A DNA stretch of 64,000 bases from Bacteroidota bacterium (GCA_023437305.1 JAEZGN010000022.1:248001-312000), one strand, 5' to 3'. Shown: positions 37,311 to 45,151, counted from the first letter of the stretch. Notes: generated by a model not told the origin, from the sequence alone. Numbers and translations: made by a program.

Positions 37311-37418
37311 AACTTGAGTCTATTTATAGTGATTTGTTTTAATAAAATTATCTTATTTAAAGGCTTTTGCTATTGTTCGTTTTAGACCCAAAACGTAACA
37401 ATGAAAAGCCGAGAAAAG

Positions 37419-37436
37419 TGTTACTTTTGTTACTTT
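37419..37436 (+). repeat. 9-bp tandem motif, copy C (two units)
   Basis: TGTTACTTT occurs twice in a row, followed by TTGGGG and the inverted repeat GGATTGT/ACAATCC. It is the same unit as at 9024-9050 and 20801-20827. It lies in a gene-free stretch, 350 nt upstream of the next gene. Confidence 0.7.
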
Positions 37437-37621
37437 TTGGGGATTGTACTTTCACAATCCGGTACGATAAAAATGATTTAAAACTCAGTTTTCTATTTAT
37501 TAAGTGGTTAAAATATAAGCGAGAAGTGAGTCTGGGCAAAGAAACTACTTTTATGTAACTATTTTTAACACAATTGGGAGCAACATAGATTTGTTTCTCA
37601 GCATCTTTACTATATATAATA

Positions 37622-37651
37622 TTGAATTGAAAAATAAAAGTCGTACATTTG
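37622..37651 (+). promoter_or_regulatory. Promoter of Ser/Tyr/Gly-rich protein gene
   Basis: TTG (37622-37624) is followed after 19 nt by TACATTTG (37644-37651), fitting the TTG-N19-TAnnTTTG consensus. This gives a leader of about 130 nt. Unusually for this window the leader ends with a clear Shine-Dalgarno, AGGAGA at 37777-37782, 7 nt before the ATG. Confidence 0.7.
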
Positions 37652-37789
37652 TTTTATATACCATAAGATATTACTGTATGAATTAAACCTTTTGAGGTGT
37701 ACTCAGTCTAAGATAGTAGATGAAAATATATTGTACAGTAAGTAAATACAAAACTAAATTAGTTAATAATATTTATAGGAGAGCAGATT

Positions 37790-39283
37790 ATGAAAGCTAA
37801 AAAATTGTTTCTAATGATTCTGGTGTCAGCTATACCGCTCTTGGTTTTTGCTCAAGAATGGGATGACATATATGCTACTTCTAAATCGAAAGGATCGAAA
37901 CAGAAAGAAGTAAATGTAAAGACTACTGCTCCCCAAAAGCAAGTAGACCAAACGCAAGTTTTGGTAGTGAAAGACAATGGGGATATAACATTGGAGCGAA
38001 CAGGCAATGTGAATATCGATGTAGATGCTTATAACCGTAGAGGCAATGTAAGCGTTTATGATACCGAGCAAACACAGATACCTGAAGACTCTATCGCATA
38101 CGCAGATGAATATAAGGATTATGAATATACCGATCGTATAGTAAGATTCCACGATCCGGCTAATAGTGTTAAAATTTCCAGTGATAACGAGATAAATGTA
38201 TATGTTGTAAATGATACATATAATAACTATTATCGTAATCGTGGCTGGAACTTTAACGTAAACTTCGGCTGGGGTTGGGGTGGATATGGATATTATCCTT
38301 GGTACGATTCATGGTATTACCCATCTTATGCATGGGGATGGTACGATCCTTGGTATTATGGCTCTTGGGGCTGGGGTTGGAGCAGACCTTGGTATTACAG
38401 TTCTTGGGGTTGGGGATGGAATAGTCCTTGGTATGGAGGTTGGTATTCCGGCTGGTACGGCGGCGGTGGCTGGTATGGCGGTGGACATTATCATCGTTCA
38501 AACTATTCATATTCCGGTCGTCCTAGATATAGCTCAAGCGGCAGGTATTCGGCTTATAATAATTCAGGACGTTATAACTCCGGATATAATAACTCCGGTA
38601 GATATTCTTCATATAGTGGAGGACGTGGGTCTTCTTCTAATGTAAGCACTCGACCATCATACAATTCGGGAAGAGGATCAAGTAACGTAAGTACTCGTCC
38701 ATCATATAATACAGGTAGAGGCTCGTCAAGTGGTGTGAGCACCCGTCCGGCTACTCGTCCAAGCTACAATAGTGGAACATCTACAGGTAGAGGATCGTCA
38801 AGCGGTATTAGTACACGACCTACTACTCGTCCAAGTTACAATAGCGGAACGTCTTCGGGAAGAGGTTCTTCATCCGATGTAAGTACTCGTCCGAGCACCC
38901 GTCCAAGTTATAACAGTGGTTCGTCAAATAGCAGTCGTCCAAGTTACAATAGTGGTTCGTCGAACAGTACCCGCCCAAGTTATAACAGTGGATCGTCCGG
39001 TAGTTCTTCAAGACCAAGCTATAACAGTAGTAGCCCATCAAGGAGTTCTTCTAGTAGCAGTCGTCCAAGCTATAACAGTGGCAGTTCTTCAAGTAGTCGT
39101 CCAAGCTATAATAGTAGTAGTTCTTCTTCTTCAAGTTCACGCCCAAGTTATAGTAGTCCATCTAGCAGTTCTTCTTCAAGAAGTTCTGGTTCATACAGTT
39201 CCGGTAGTTCTTCTTCAGGACGTTCTTCCGGAGGTGGATCATATAGTGGTGGCGGCGGTAGAAGCAGTAGTGGACGCAGATAA
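37790..39283 (+). CDS. Secreted Ser/Tyr/Gly-rich repeat protein
   Basis: This 497-residue protein has a signal peptide (LFLMILVSAIPLLVFAQ). The N-terminal part (residues about 20-150) is of normal composition and contains IRWN-like tracts such as YEYTDRIVRFHDP. A Trp/Tyr/Gly-rich part follows at about 155-230 (WGWGWSRPWYYSSWGWGW). About 270 residues of low complexity come next, with some eleven copies of RPSYNS/T-G/S, and the protein ends in Ser/Gly/Arg. I know of similar Bacteroidales proteins with an ordered N-terminus and a Trp/Tyr tract, but no function. The tail may be disordered, sticky or modified (for example O-glycosylated). Confidence 0.8.
   Translation: MKAKKLFLMILVSAIPLLVFAQEWDDIYATSKSKGSKQKEVNVKTTAPQKQVDQTQVLVVKDNGDITLERTGNVNIDVDAYNRRGNVSVYDTEQTQIPEDSIAYADEYKDYEYTDRIVRFHDPANSVKISSDNEINVYVVNDTYNNYYRNRGWNFNVNFGWGWGGYGYYPWYDSWYYPSYAWGWYDPWYYGSWGWGWSRPWYYSSWGWGWNSPWYGGWYSGWYGGGGWYGGGHYHRSNYSYSGRPRYSSSGRYSAYNNSGRYNSGYNNSGRYSSYSGGRGSSSNVSTRPSYNSGRGSSNVSTRPSYNTGRGSSSGVSTRPATRPSYNSGTSTGRGSSSGISTRPTTRPSYNSGTSSGRGSSSDVSTRPSTRPSYNSGSSNSSRPSYNSGSSNSTRPSYNSGSSGSSSRPSYNSSSPSRSSSSSSRPSYNSGSSSSSRPSYNSSSSSSSSSRPSYSSPSSSSSSRSSGSYSSGSSSSGRSSGGGSYSGGGGRSSSGRR
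38636..39170 (+). repeat. In-gene degenerate repeats encoding RPSYNS units
   Basis: DNA units related to CGTCCAAGTTATAACAGTGG recur about eleven times at uneven spacing, with wobble differences between copies. This is coding repeat expansion, not a CRISPR or intergenic array. Slippage could vary the copy number between strains. Confidence 0.75.
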
Positions 39284-39309
39284 TACAGTCGTATAATAAT
39301 AAAAAATAT

Positions 39310-39350
39310 AAAAGCTGTTTCAACAAATGTAGTTATTGGAACAGCTTTTT
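39310..39350 (+). terminator. Terminator after repeat-protein gene
   Basis: AAAAGCTGTTTCAA (39310-39323) pairs with TTGGAACAGCTTTT (39336-39349), with one G-U pair and a 12-nt loop, followed by T. It lies 27 nt after the stop at 39283. Confidence 0.85.
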
Positions 39351-39460
39351 ATGGAAAATATAAAAAAATAGAAGATTTAATATACTATGAAATATGCGTG
39401 TTTCGTTATGAAAAAACTTAAACATGCAAATTTCATCTGTTAGATAAAAAATATTGAAAT

Positions 39461-41074
39461 ATGAAAAAATTATCATTATTAATGCTTGCTGTTGCCTTCT
39501 CGCTAGGAATGGTTTATGCTCAAAATGAAATGGATGCATACCGATTTTCCAAGAACGATTTAACCGGTACAGCAAGATCTGTGGCTATGGGTGGTGCTTT
39601 TGGTGCACTGGGAGGCGATATTTCCGGTATCGCAATAAATCCTGCCGGTATAGGAGTTTATCAAAAGTCTGAAATCGTTACAACAATGAATTTTCAGAAT
39701 ACGAAGTCGCAGGGTCAACTAAATATAGGTAAGCAGAATGAAAATAAATTTACTTTTGCTTTTGATAATTTAGCCTTTGTGGGAACTTTTCCGTTATATG
39801 ATGATGTAGTTCCTTTTCTTAATGTTGGATTTTCTTATAACCGCTTAAAAAGCTTTGATCGAAAATATGCGGTAATGGGTGATAATACTCGATCTCTTAC
39901 CGGTTATATGGCAGGCAGAGCTAATTTTAATGAAGTTCCAGCTTCACGTCTTTCTTTAAAAGATAATGACTTTTGGGGAGTGTGGGACAGTCAGGACTGG
40001 TTGACCGTATTGGGTTACAATTCTTTCTTGATAAATGAAGGTTCGAACGGCTATAGTGCGGCAATACCAAACAACGTTTCCAATGATTTGTTTGTGGAAG
40101 AAAAAGGCTATATTAGTTCATATGACTTCAATATCGGAACTTCTTTCTCAGATATTGTTAGCGTTGGTGCTACAATCTCTATGACAGATATAAACTATCG
40201 TCTCTATTCTCAATATACAGAATATATGCCTGATGGAAATGGTGCATTGGCAGATAATCGCAGATTTGATTTGTATAACTGGAACAGAACAGATGGAACA
40301 GGCTGGCAAGTAAAAGCCGGAGTTATAATAAAACCGGTTCAAGAATTCCGTATAGGGATTGCTTACCACTCACCAACATGGTATAAGATGACAGATCATT
40401 TTGCTGCAGATTTAGATCATGATTTATCAGGAGTATCGAGTTCTAGTCTTGATCCCGATTATGTAGCAGGAACAGTACGAAGTTATGACGGGCGAGAAGA
40501 TGCCGTTTTTGATTATAAATTGCGTACACCCGATAAATGGACATTTAGCATGGCCGGAGTGATAGGTACAAAGGCTATCATAAGTGCAGACTATGAGTTG
40601 ACAAACTATAAGAATAATATGAAACTGTTTAATCGTAATAGTAAAGCATTCTCTCCGGATCCAAATGAATATATTAAAAACGATTTCAAAATGGCATCCG
40701 CCTTGCGCGTTGGACTTGAATATCGTTTTACCAGCAAATTCTCAGGACGTGTGGGTTATTCGTGGGTACAAAGTCCTTTCGATTCAAAAATAAAGAACAG
40801 CGGAAATGAGGTTACTACAGATCCTCGTCCTGTAACTCAATATGCATTCGATGCCGATACTCACTATATTACTTATGGGTTAGGGTATCAGTTTATTCCC
40901 GAAAGAAGAGGAAAATCTGATTGGTCGAATGGTTATTTTTATACAGATGTTGCTTTTGTAATGAGATCACAGAAGGCTGATTTGTATTCTTTTGCAGGTG
41001 CAGATAAAGCTTCTTTGAAAACGAATTCGTTTCAAGGGTTATTGACTTTAGGTTATAAGTTTAGTATGAATTAG
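39461..41074 (+). CDS. FadL/OmpP1-type outer-membrane transport protein ('hemin receptor')
   Basis: This 537-residue protein has a signal peptide (MLAVAFSLGMVYAQ). The conserved start AYRFSKNDLTGTARSVAMGG, followed by GALGGDISGIAINPAGIGVY, defines the OmpP1/FadL-like group that Bacteroidales genomes often label hemin receptor. Beta-strands continue to the terminal LLTLGYKFSMN. FadL homologues pass hydrophobic molecules across the outer membrane; haem uptake is a label I cannot support from the sequence. It is a single-gene unit between two terminators. Confidence 0.87.
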   Translation: MKKLSLLMLAVAFSLGMVYAQNEMDAYRFSKNDLTGTARSVAMGGAFGALGGDISGIAINPAGIGVYQKSEIVTTMNFQNTKSQGQLNIGKQNENKFTFAFDNLAFVGTFPLYDDVVPFLNVGFSYNRLKSFDRKYAVMGDNTRSLTGYMAGRANFNEVPASRLSLKDNDFWGVWDSQDWLTVLGYNSFLINEGSNGYSAAIPNNVSNDLFVEEKGYISSYDFNIGTSFSDIVSVGATISMTDINYRLYSQYTEYMPDGNGALADNRRFDLYNWNRTDGTGWQVKAGVIIKPVQEFRIGIAYHSPTWYKMTDHFAADLDHDLSGVSSSSLDPDYVAGTVRSYDGREDAVFDYKLRTPDKWTFSMAGVIGTKAIISADYELTNYKNNMKLFNRNSKAFSPDPNEYIKNDFKMASALRVGLEYRFTSKFSGRVGYSWVQSPFDSKIKNSGNEVTTDPRPVTQYAFDADTHYITYGLGYQFIPERRGKSDWSNGYFYTDVAFVMRSQKADLYSFAGADKASLKTNSFQGLLTLGYKFSMN

Positions 41075-41099
41075 GTAATTCATAAATGAGATAAAATAG

Positions 41100-41130
41100 A
41101 AAAAGGTATGCTATATAGCATACCTTTTTC
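41100..41130 (+). terminator. Perfect terminator after FadL-type gene
   Basis: AAAAAGGTATGCTA and TAGCATACCTTTTT form a perfect 14-bp stem around a 2-nt centre. It lies 25 nt after the stop at 41074. Confidence 0.92.
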
Positions 41131-41143
41131 TATTTTATAATTG

Positions 41144-41151
41144 TATCTTTG
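41144..41151 (+). promoter_or_regulatory. Candidate -7 element of SMI1/KNR4 gene
   Basis: TATCTTTG matches TAnnTTTG and starts 14 nt after the preceding terminator. A -33 box would fall inside the terminator stem and is not recognisable. The ATG follows at 41248. Confidence 0.45.
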
Positions 41152-41247
41152 TTGTTAATTTAAATATTGATATTTGATTTAATAGGCTGTTTTTCAGATG
41201 TTAAGTAAAAGGTGTTCTGTTGCTTGTAATAATTTAAATTGGTCTAG

Positions 41248-41715
41248 ATGACTTCTATGTATCATAAGTTTCTTGAGCTATTCAGAGCTAATGAATATAA
41301 GATAAAACACGGACGAAAAGGTGTAGTAAAGAAGGAATGGATCGACTACACGGAGCAAGAATTAGGGTTTCCTTTACCTGATTCTTATAAATGGTGGTTG
41401 CAGGAATTTGAGTATTTCAAAATAGATAATGAATATATTAAATATGTATCTCCTCCTGAGAATTTTAATATTGCTGATATCGATAGTCTTTTGTATATAT
41501 ATAAGTCTCAAACGATAAATAATACAGCATCTAAGAATGAGTTGACTATTTTGGAAGAAGAAGAGGGAGATGCATTATATTATTTTTTAATAGAACCCGG
41601 TCTGAAAGGCAATGAGTATAGAGTATTTTGTCGTGATTATATGAATGAAGATGACGATTTTTATGCTGATGATTTTTTGAAATTTTTAGAGATGAAAATA
41701 CATCAAATGAAATAA
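41248..41715 (+). CDS. SMI1/KNR4 family protein, orphan immunity-like
   Basis: This 155-residue cytoplasmic protein has the SMI1/KNR4 (SUKH) pattern: WIDYTEQELGFPLPDSYKWW at the start, a hydrophobic core (EYIKYVSPPENFNIADIDSL), and an acidic end (DYMNEDDDFYADDFLKFLEM). Bacterial SUKH proteins are mostly immunity factors against polymorphic or contact-dependent toxins. No toxin gene is next to it, and it is enclosed by terminators on both sides. It is either an orphan immunity protein or has a housekeeping role. Confidence 0.82.
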   Translation: MTSMYHKFLELFRANEYKIKHGRKGVVKKEWIDYTEQELGFPLPDSYKWWLQEFEYFKIDNEYIKYVSPPENFNIADIDSLLYIYKSQTINNTASKNELTILEEEEGDALYYFLIEPGLKGNEYRVFCRDYMNEDDDFYADDFLKFLEMKIHQMK

Positions 41716-41759
41716 TATTCGGTCTGAATGAAAAAGTAAACTATAATAAAAGACGTATA

Positions 41760-41795
41760 AAGTGTTATAAAGTAAAAATTTATAGCACTTTTTTT
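41760..41795 (+). terminator. Terminator after SMI1/KNR4 gene
   Basis: AAGTGTTATAAA pairs with TTTATAGCACTT (one G-U pair, 7-nt loop), followed by five T. Confidence 0.88.
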
Positions 41796-42058
41796 GTTTG
41801 TTCGTTGGTTAAAAAGTCATATTTTAACTTTTCTAGTGAGCTGTTAATCTATTTGTGTATAGTGTATTAGGTGTTTTGAGTCGAGTGAAAAAGTCGTATC
41901 CTATTGTTATTGAAATAAGTCTTTACTAACTATGTACTATAATTATAAAATAATCAGGATTTTGAAATAGAATAATATATTCTTTCAAGCAATGATAATA
42001 ATATAGTGAAGTCTGTAAAATAATTGATAATAATTTTTTAGTGAAACATTTGTCTACA

Positions 42059-42162
42059 TGACAAAGCCTTATTATAAGGTAGTTATAAAGTTCCCGAAAA
42101 TGAGGATTGCTTTGGTTATCCTCTCCCCGTCCTGAGATCGCCCGTTTCAGGACGGTTTTTTT
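42059..42162 (+). ncRNA. Candidate structured small RNA of about 100 nt
   Basis: A promoter-like pair, TTG (42024-42026), 18 nt, AACATTTG (42045-42052, one mismatch to TAnnTTTG), would start transcription near 42059. The transcript would contain three stem-loops. The first is CCTTA/TAAGG (42067-42079). The second is GAGGAT/ATCCTC with a 10-nt loop (42102-42123). The third is a GC-rich terminator stem CCGTCCTGA/TCAGGACGG (42128-42155), followed by seven T. It lies between two transcription units that have their own terminator and promoter, so it is not the leader of a gene. The GC-rich part stands out from the AT-rich surroundings. I do not recognise a known RNA family in it. Confidence 0.55.
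42128..42162 (+). terminator. GC-rich terminator of the small-RNA candidate
   Basis: CCGTCCTGA and TCAGGACGG form a 9-bp stem with a 10-nt loop, directly followed by TTTTTTT. No protein gene lies within 400 nt upstream except one already terminated at 41795. Confidence 0.88.
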
Positions 42163-42172
42163 AGTGTGCTGC

Positions 42173-42202
42173 TTGCCTCGTTAATAGCTTTGGGTATATT
42201 TG
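42173..42202 (+). promoter_or_regulatory. Promoter of zinc-peptidase gene
   Basis: TTG (42173-42175), 19 nt, TATATTTG (42195-42202) is a full match to the Bacteroidota promoter. Transcription would start about 35 nt before the ATG at 42245. Confidence 0.75.
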
Positions 42203-42244
42203 TAAATGTAAAGAGAAAGTGTTGTCGTGTTTAATGCTCTCGAA

Positions 42245-42997
42245 ATGAGTTTGATATGTAAACGATATTTTGTTTGTTTACTCTTGCTATTGTTAGTAGG
42301 AGTTGTAGGTATATATCTCTATAAAGATCAAGAGAGAAAGAATACAGAGGTTTTTGACGCATCCGTGTTTAATAAAATTTCATATACGAAGGATGAATTT
42401 GACTTTTTCTGTGATGTGGCTTTTAACCGCGATGGACAACGTATTCGAAAGTGGATATCGGATATCAGAGTAGAAATAAAAGAGCCTTATAAGCTAAATA
42501 AGGAGTCCATCTCTGAGGTTGATTCGATAATAGCTATATTAGCCCCATTAATTGCCCCTCTCAAGATAGAACGAGTATGGACTAATGGAAATGTACATGT
42601 ATATAGGAATGTACGCAGAGTAATGCTCTCAGATCATCATCCGGTAGTTCCTATTGCGCTGAAAGGGCTAACAAAAAGAAATAAAGAAACAGATCTTTTT
42701 TGGAATATATATTTCGCCCGTGTTTATGTGAGGGAGGGTGCTCATTCACAGACTCTTTTGCATGAGTTTCTGCATGTTCTAGGTCTAGAACATCCTTTGC
42801 GAATTTATCCTTATTATGTAACTATTGGTCGGTCAATAATTCCTGATGTATTATATGGAGAAAAAGAACTGGCGAAGTCTGCTATACCTTTTTATATGTC
42901 AGAGCAAGAAAAAGTCTCGATAAAGATGCTTTATTCTCCCGAAATCAAACCCGGACTTAAAAAAGAAACTTTCTTGGAGAAAATAAAAATACAATGA
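42245..42997 (+). CDS. Membrane-anchored zinc metallopeptidase-like protein (HExxHxxGxxH)
   Basis: An upstream GTG at 42227 is also in frame, but ATG 42245 suits the promoter and the N-terminal anchor (MSLICKRYFVCLLLLLLVGV) better; it gives 250 residues. The mature part ends in a perfect metzincin-type zinc site, HEFLHVLGLEH (His173, Glu174, His177, His183 in this numbering). The preceding region (FFCDVAFNRDGQRIRKWI, then VHVYRNVRRVML) resembles DUF2927-type proteins, whose members also carry an HExxH-like site. Substrate is unknown. No immediate partner gene; the next gene is convergent. Confidence 0.78.
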   Translation: MSLICKRYFVCLLLLLLVGVVGIYLYKDQERKNTEVFDASVFNKISYTKDEFDFFCDVAFNRDGQRIRKWISDIRVEIKEPYKLNKESISEVDSIIAILAPLIAPLKIERVWTNGNVHVYRNVRRVMLSDHHPVVPIALKGLTKRNKETDLFWNIYFARVYVREGAHSQTLLHEFLHVLGLEHPLRIYPYYVTIGRSIIPDVLYGEKELAKSAIPFYMSEQEKVSIKMLYSPEIKPGLKKETFLEKIKIQ

Positions 42998-43034
42998 TAA
43001 AATTATCTTACTAAATACTTCGGAATATACTGTA

Positions 43035-43913
43035 TCATTTATTTTTCCACCATTTATTTTTCAAGCTACAAGTTTTTCCGCTACAATCATATTCGCTTCC
43101 ATCGCTATAGGTTCTCCATCCATTTTCTATATATTTTTCGCAGGCTGTCATTACTTTGTCTCCACAATCGAAATCGAATGTGAAAGGAAGTCGATAATCG
43201 CCCCAAATGCATCTTTGTGATAAACCCTTGTTGTAATCTATCCATATGCCTACAAAAGTACGGTTGCTGTATAAGAAACTTCGAATAAGACGCTCGTCCA
43301 ACTCAATCGATTTTTCCTCGTTCTTAATTCTTATCATGGCTTCAAAATACCCTCTAAAAACACCTGCATGTGCTTGACCCTTATCTTCAAAAAATTCATA
43401 GCTTGCATACATCATGCCTTGCTCGGCGTACAAACGGTCGGACATAAATTTGTAAATAGACAGAATTCTGATTTTACCAATAAAGTCACAAATATTATTA
43501 TCTACATTCGATTTTCCCTTTACAGAAAAAGTAAAACTATTGCCATCTCTGGATACTTCTTCTATATGAATTTTTATTCTTTGATTATTGAGTCCGAGAA
43601 TGCCATTTTGTTCAAACTCTCCAGTACAAAATAAGGTAGATGTGTCAAAAAAGTAGTCTTTTATACTGTCGGTTACTTCAAATGCTGTTTCGCTTATTCT
43701 TTTTGTTTGTAGAGCGAGAAACTCTTTACTGAAATCTGTTTGAGAGATGTCGAAGTATTGAGATAATAATTTATTTCTGTAGGGGTTAGGTATAAAAGTA
43801 TTCCCTCTAGATATAGAGTCATTTAAGAGATGAACTTTCTTGATCTCATCTACTTGACTATAAGTGCATACTGCTTGAATAAATAAAAATAATGAAATGA
43901 ATAAGTCCTTCAT
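43035..43913 (-). CDS. Secreted protein of unknown function
   Basis: This 292-residue protein has a signal peptide (MKDLFISLFLFIQAVCTYSQ). It has beta-rich segments (GILGLNNQRIKIHIEEVSRD, NSFTFSVKGKSNVDNNICDF) and a C-terminal cysteine-containing tail (DYRLPFTFDFDCGDKVMTAC, then CSGKTCSLKNKWWKNK). Spaced cysteines suggest disulphides in the envelope. I recognise no family. Similar proteins with a C-terminal CGDKVMTACEKY-like segment may be toxin-resistance or lysozyme-inhibitor-like, but that is a guess. It converges with the zinc-peptidase gene. Confidence 0.65.
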   Translation of the reverse strand: MKDLFISLFLFIQAVCTYSQVDEIKKVHLLNDSISRGNTFIPNPYRNKLLSQYFDISQTDFSKEFLALQTKRISETAFEVTDSIKDYFFDTSTLFCTGEFEQNGILGLNNQRIKIHIEEVSRDGNSFTFSVKGKSNVDNNICDFIGKIRILSIYKFMSDRLYAEQGMMYASYEFFEDKGQAHAGVFRGYFEAMIRIKNEEKSIELDERLIRSFLYSNRTFVGIWIDYNKGLSQRCIWGDYRLPFTFDFDCGDKVMTACEKYIENGWRTYSDGSEYDCSGKTCSLKNKWWKNK

Positions 43914-44073
43914 ATATAGATGTTTTTATAAAGATAATAATATTCTGTTGATAGCAGATATAGTCTCCGAAGATTAGTGGTCTTGTCGTTTAGTAGGAAA
44001 ATAAAATATTTATCTTGTAGTATTTAATACAATGTTCTATTATGCAGTATTTTATTTTAATTCTGGAGGTTTG

Positions 44074-44136
44074 ATGAAAAAAGTATTGAAACTAACAGTA
44101 ACCTGTCTTGTAAATGAAAAGAAAAAAAAGTTTTAA
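44074..44136 (+). CDS. Possible 20-residue peptide or remnant of a secreted protein gene
   Basis: ATG at 44074 is preceded by CTGGAGG, a near-ideal Shine-Dalgarno with 5-nt spacing, rare in this window. The product would be MKKVLKLTVTCLVNEKKKKF. Its first 13 residues read like the start of a lipoprotein or Sec signal, then turn into a lysine-rich end. It may be a real small peptide, or the decayed start of a secreted protein gene. Confidence is low because the length gives no statistical support. Confidence 0.25.
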   Translation: MKKVLKLTVTCLVNEKKKKF

Positions 44137-44194
44137 ATAATTATAAATATTATACTAAAAGTCCATTTATTTTCGCTATTAAAAAATTATATTC

Positions 44195-44202
44195 TATATT
44201 TG
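44195..44202 (+). promoter_or_regulatory. Candidate -7 element of araC-type gene
   Basis: TATATTTG matches TAnnTTTG; TTCG sits 19 nt upstream at 44172-44175. Transcription would start about 22 nt before the ATG at 44231. Confidence 0.6.
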
Positions 44203-44230
44203 CACCGTGAAATATCAATAGTAACATTTC

Positions 44231-45151
44231 ATGACAAATAACACACAACAGAACCAAACTAAAGTCAGATCAGAGAAGGAAAGTAAGGAGCTTGAATATT
44301 CGTTAGAGAACGAATTTAGATTATATAAAAATGCTCACTCTTTACCTGTTCCTTATTCTACATTTTGTGCGACTTTTGGTATAGTTGGAATTTGTTATGA
44401 AGGTGCTATTACGGTAGAAATACATCAGCAAGAGCAAGAGCATCGTTTTGGACAAGGAGAGATGATAGTTTTGTTGCCTAAGCAAACTATATCGGTAAAA
44501 GATAAAAGCGACGACTTTAGAATGGATTATTTTTTGTTTTCTCAAACAATAATAGATGACATCTTAAGTGGAATTTCACGCTTTTCGCCGCAATTCTTTA
44601 TTTATATGAGGAAAAAGCACTTTTACACGTTGACAGATGATGATATGGGGCGGTATTCTGCATACTATAATCTTGTTAATGATAGATTTCTGACGGCAGA
44701 CTGTATATTTCAACGGGAATATATAGTAAGTATGGTAAGGATTTTTTATTTAGATCTTTATTATAGTTTCAAAAATAGCATATTGTCTACAAATGCTGCT
44801 CCTTATTTAAAGAAAGAGAAATTGGCATATCATTTTTTTCTTCTAATCCTAAAGCATTATAAAGAAAATAAAGAAATGTCTTTTTATGCTAATCAATTAG
44901 ATATAACGCCTAAGTATCTTTCTAAAGTGATAAAAGATGTAAGCGGCCGATCTGCCAAAGACTGGATTGTAGAATATACCTTGTTGGAGATAAAATCGTT
45001 GTTAAATAGTACAGCGTTAAATATTCAAGAAATAACATTGGATATGCATTTTTCGACTCAGGCTTCTTTAGGTAGATTTTTTAAAAAACATACAGGACAA
45101 TCTCCATCTGAATATAGGTCGATGATTAACGATCAGATAGGTATGTTTTAG
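44231..45151 (+). CDS. AraC-family transcriptional regulator
   Basis: This 306-residue protein has an N-terminal cupin-like sensing domain (EGAITVEIHQQEQEHRFGQG, GEMIVLLPKQTISVKD) and a C-terminal double helix-turn-helix. Supporting segments are YANQLDITPKYLSKVIKDV and ITLDMHFSTQASLGRFFKKH followed by TGQSPSEYR. It probably binds a small effector and activates transcription; the regulated genes are not apparent. It stands alone with its own -7 box and a hairpin terminator about 95 nt downstream. Confidence 0.9.
   Translation: MTNNTQQNQTKVRSEKESKELEYSLENEFRLYKNAHSLPVPYSTFCATFGIVGICYEGAITVEIHQQEQEHRFGQGEMIVLLPKQTISVKDKSDDFRMDYFLFSQTIIDDILSGISRFSPQFFIYMRKKHFYTLTDDDMGRYSAYYNLVNDRFLTADCIFQREYIVSMVRIFYLDLYYSFKNSILSTNAAPYLKKEKLAYHFFLLILKHYKENKEMSFYANQLDITPKYLSKVIKDVSGRSAKDWIVEYTLLEIKSLLNSTALNIQEITLDMHFSTQASLGRFFKKHTGQSPSEYRSMINDQIGMF

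Larger units (their letters stand above)
37311..37789 (+). other. Non-coding gap with tandem motif, small hairpin and promoter
   Basis: No credible gene is present. It holds copy C of the 9-bp tandem motif (37419-37436), a short perfect inverted repeat GGATTGT/ACAATCC (37441-37460), and the promoter of the repeat-protein gene (37622-37651). A leader of about 130 nt follows that promoter. Confidence 0.6.
41716..42226 (+). other. 511-bp gene-free region with two terminators and a small-RNA candidate
   Basis: The region holds the SMI1 terminator (41760-41795), then AT-rich sequence with no gene, a promoter-like pair at 42024-42052, a structured segment ending in a second terminator (42128-42162), and the peptidase promoter (42173-42202). 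The structured segment is described separately. Confidence 0.7.
43914..44230 (+). other. Gap with a 20-codon open frame and the araC promoter
   Basis: This AT-rich region of 317 bp holds a short frame with a good ribosome site (44074-44136) and the -7 box of the AraC-type gene (44195-44202). Nothing else is visible. Confidence 0.5.

Noticed and set aside
38636..39170. CRISPR-like repeated units
   Set aside because: Repeat units are uneven in spacing, differ at wobble positions and keep the reading frame of a repeat protein; no spacers of constant length and no cas genes.
38253..39296. Several overlapping long open frames on both strands across the repeat-protein gene
   Set aside because: They follow from the biased Ser/Tyr/Gly/Arg codons of the real gene in frame 37790-39283; they lack signal peptides, sensible composition or starts with ribosome sites.
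42227..42244. GTG start for the zinc peptidase
   Set aside because: ATG at 42245 directly starts the membrane anchor and fits the predicted transcription start; the GTG cannot be fully excluded.
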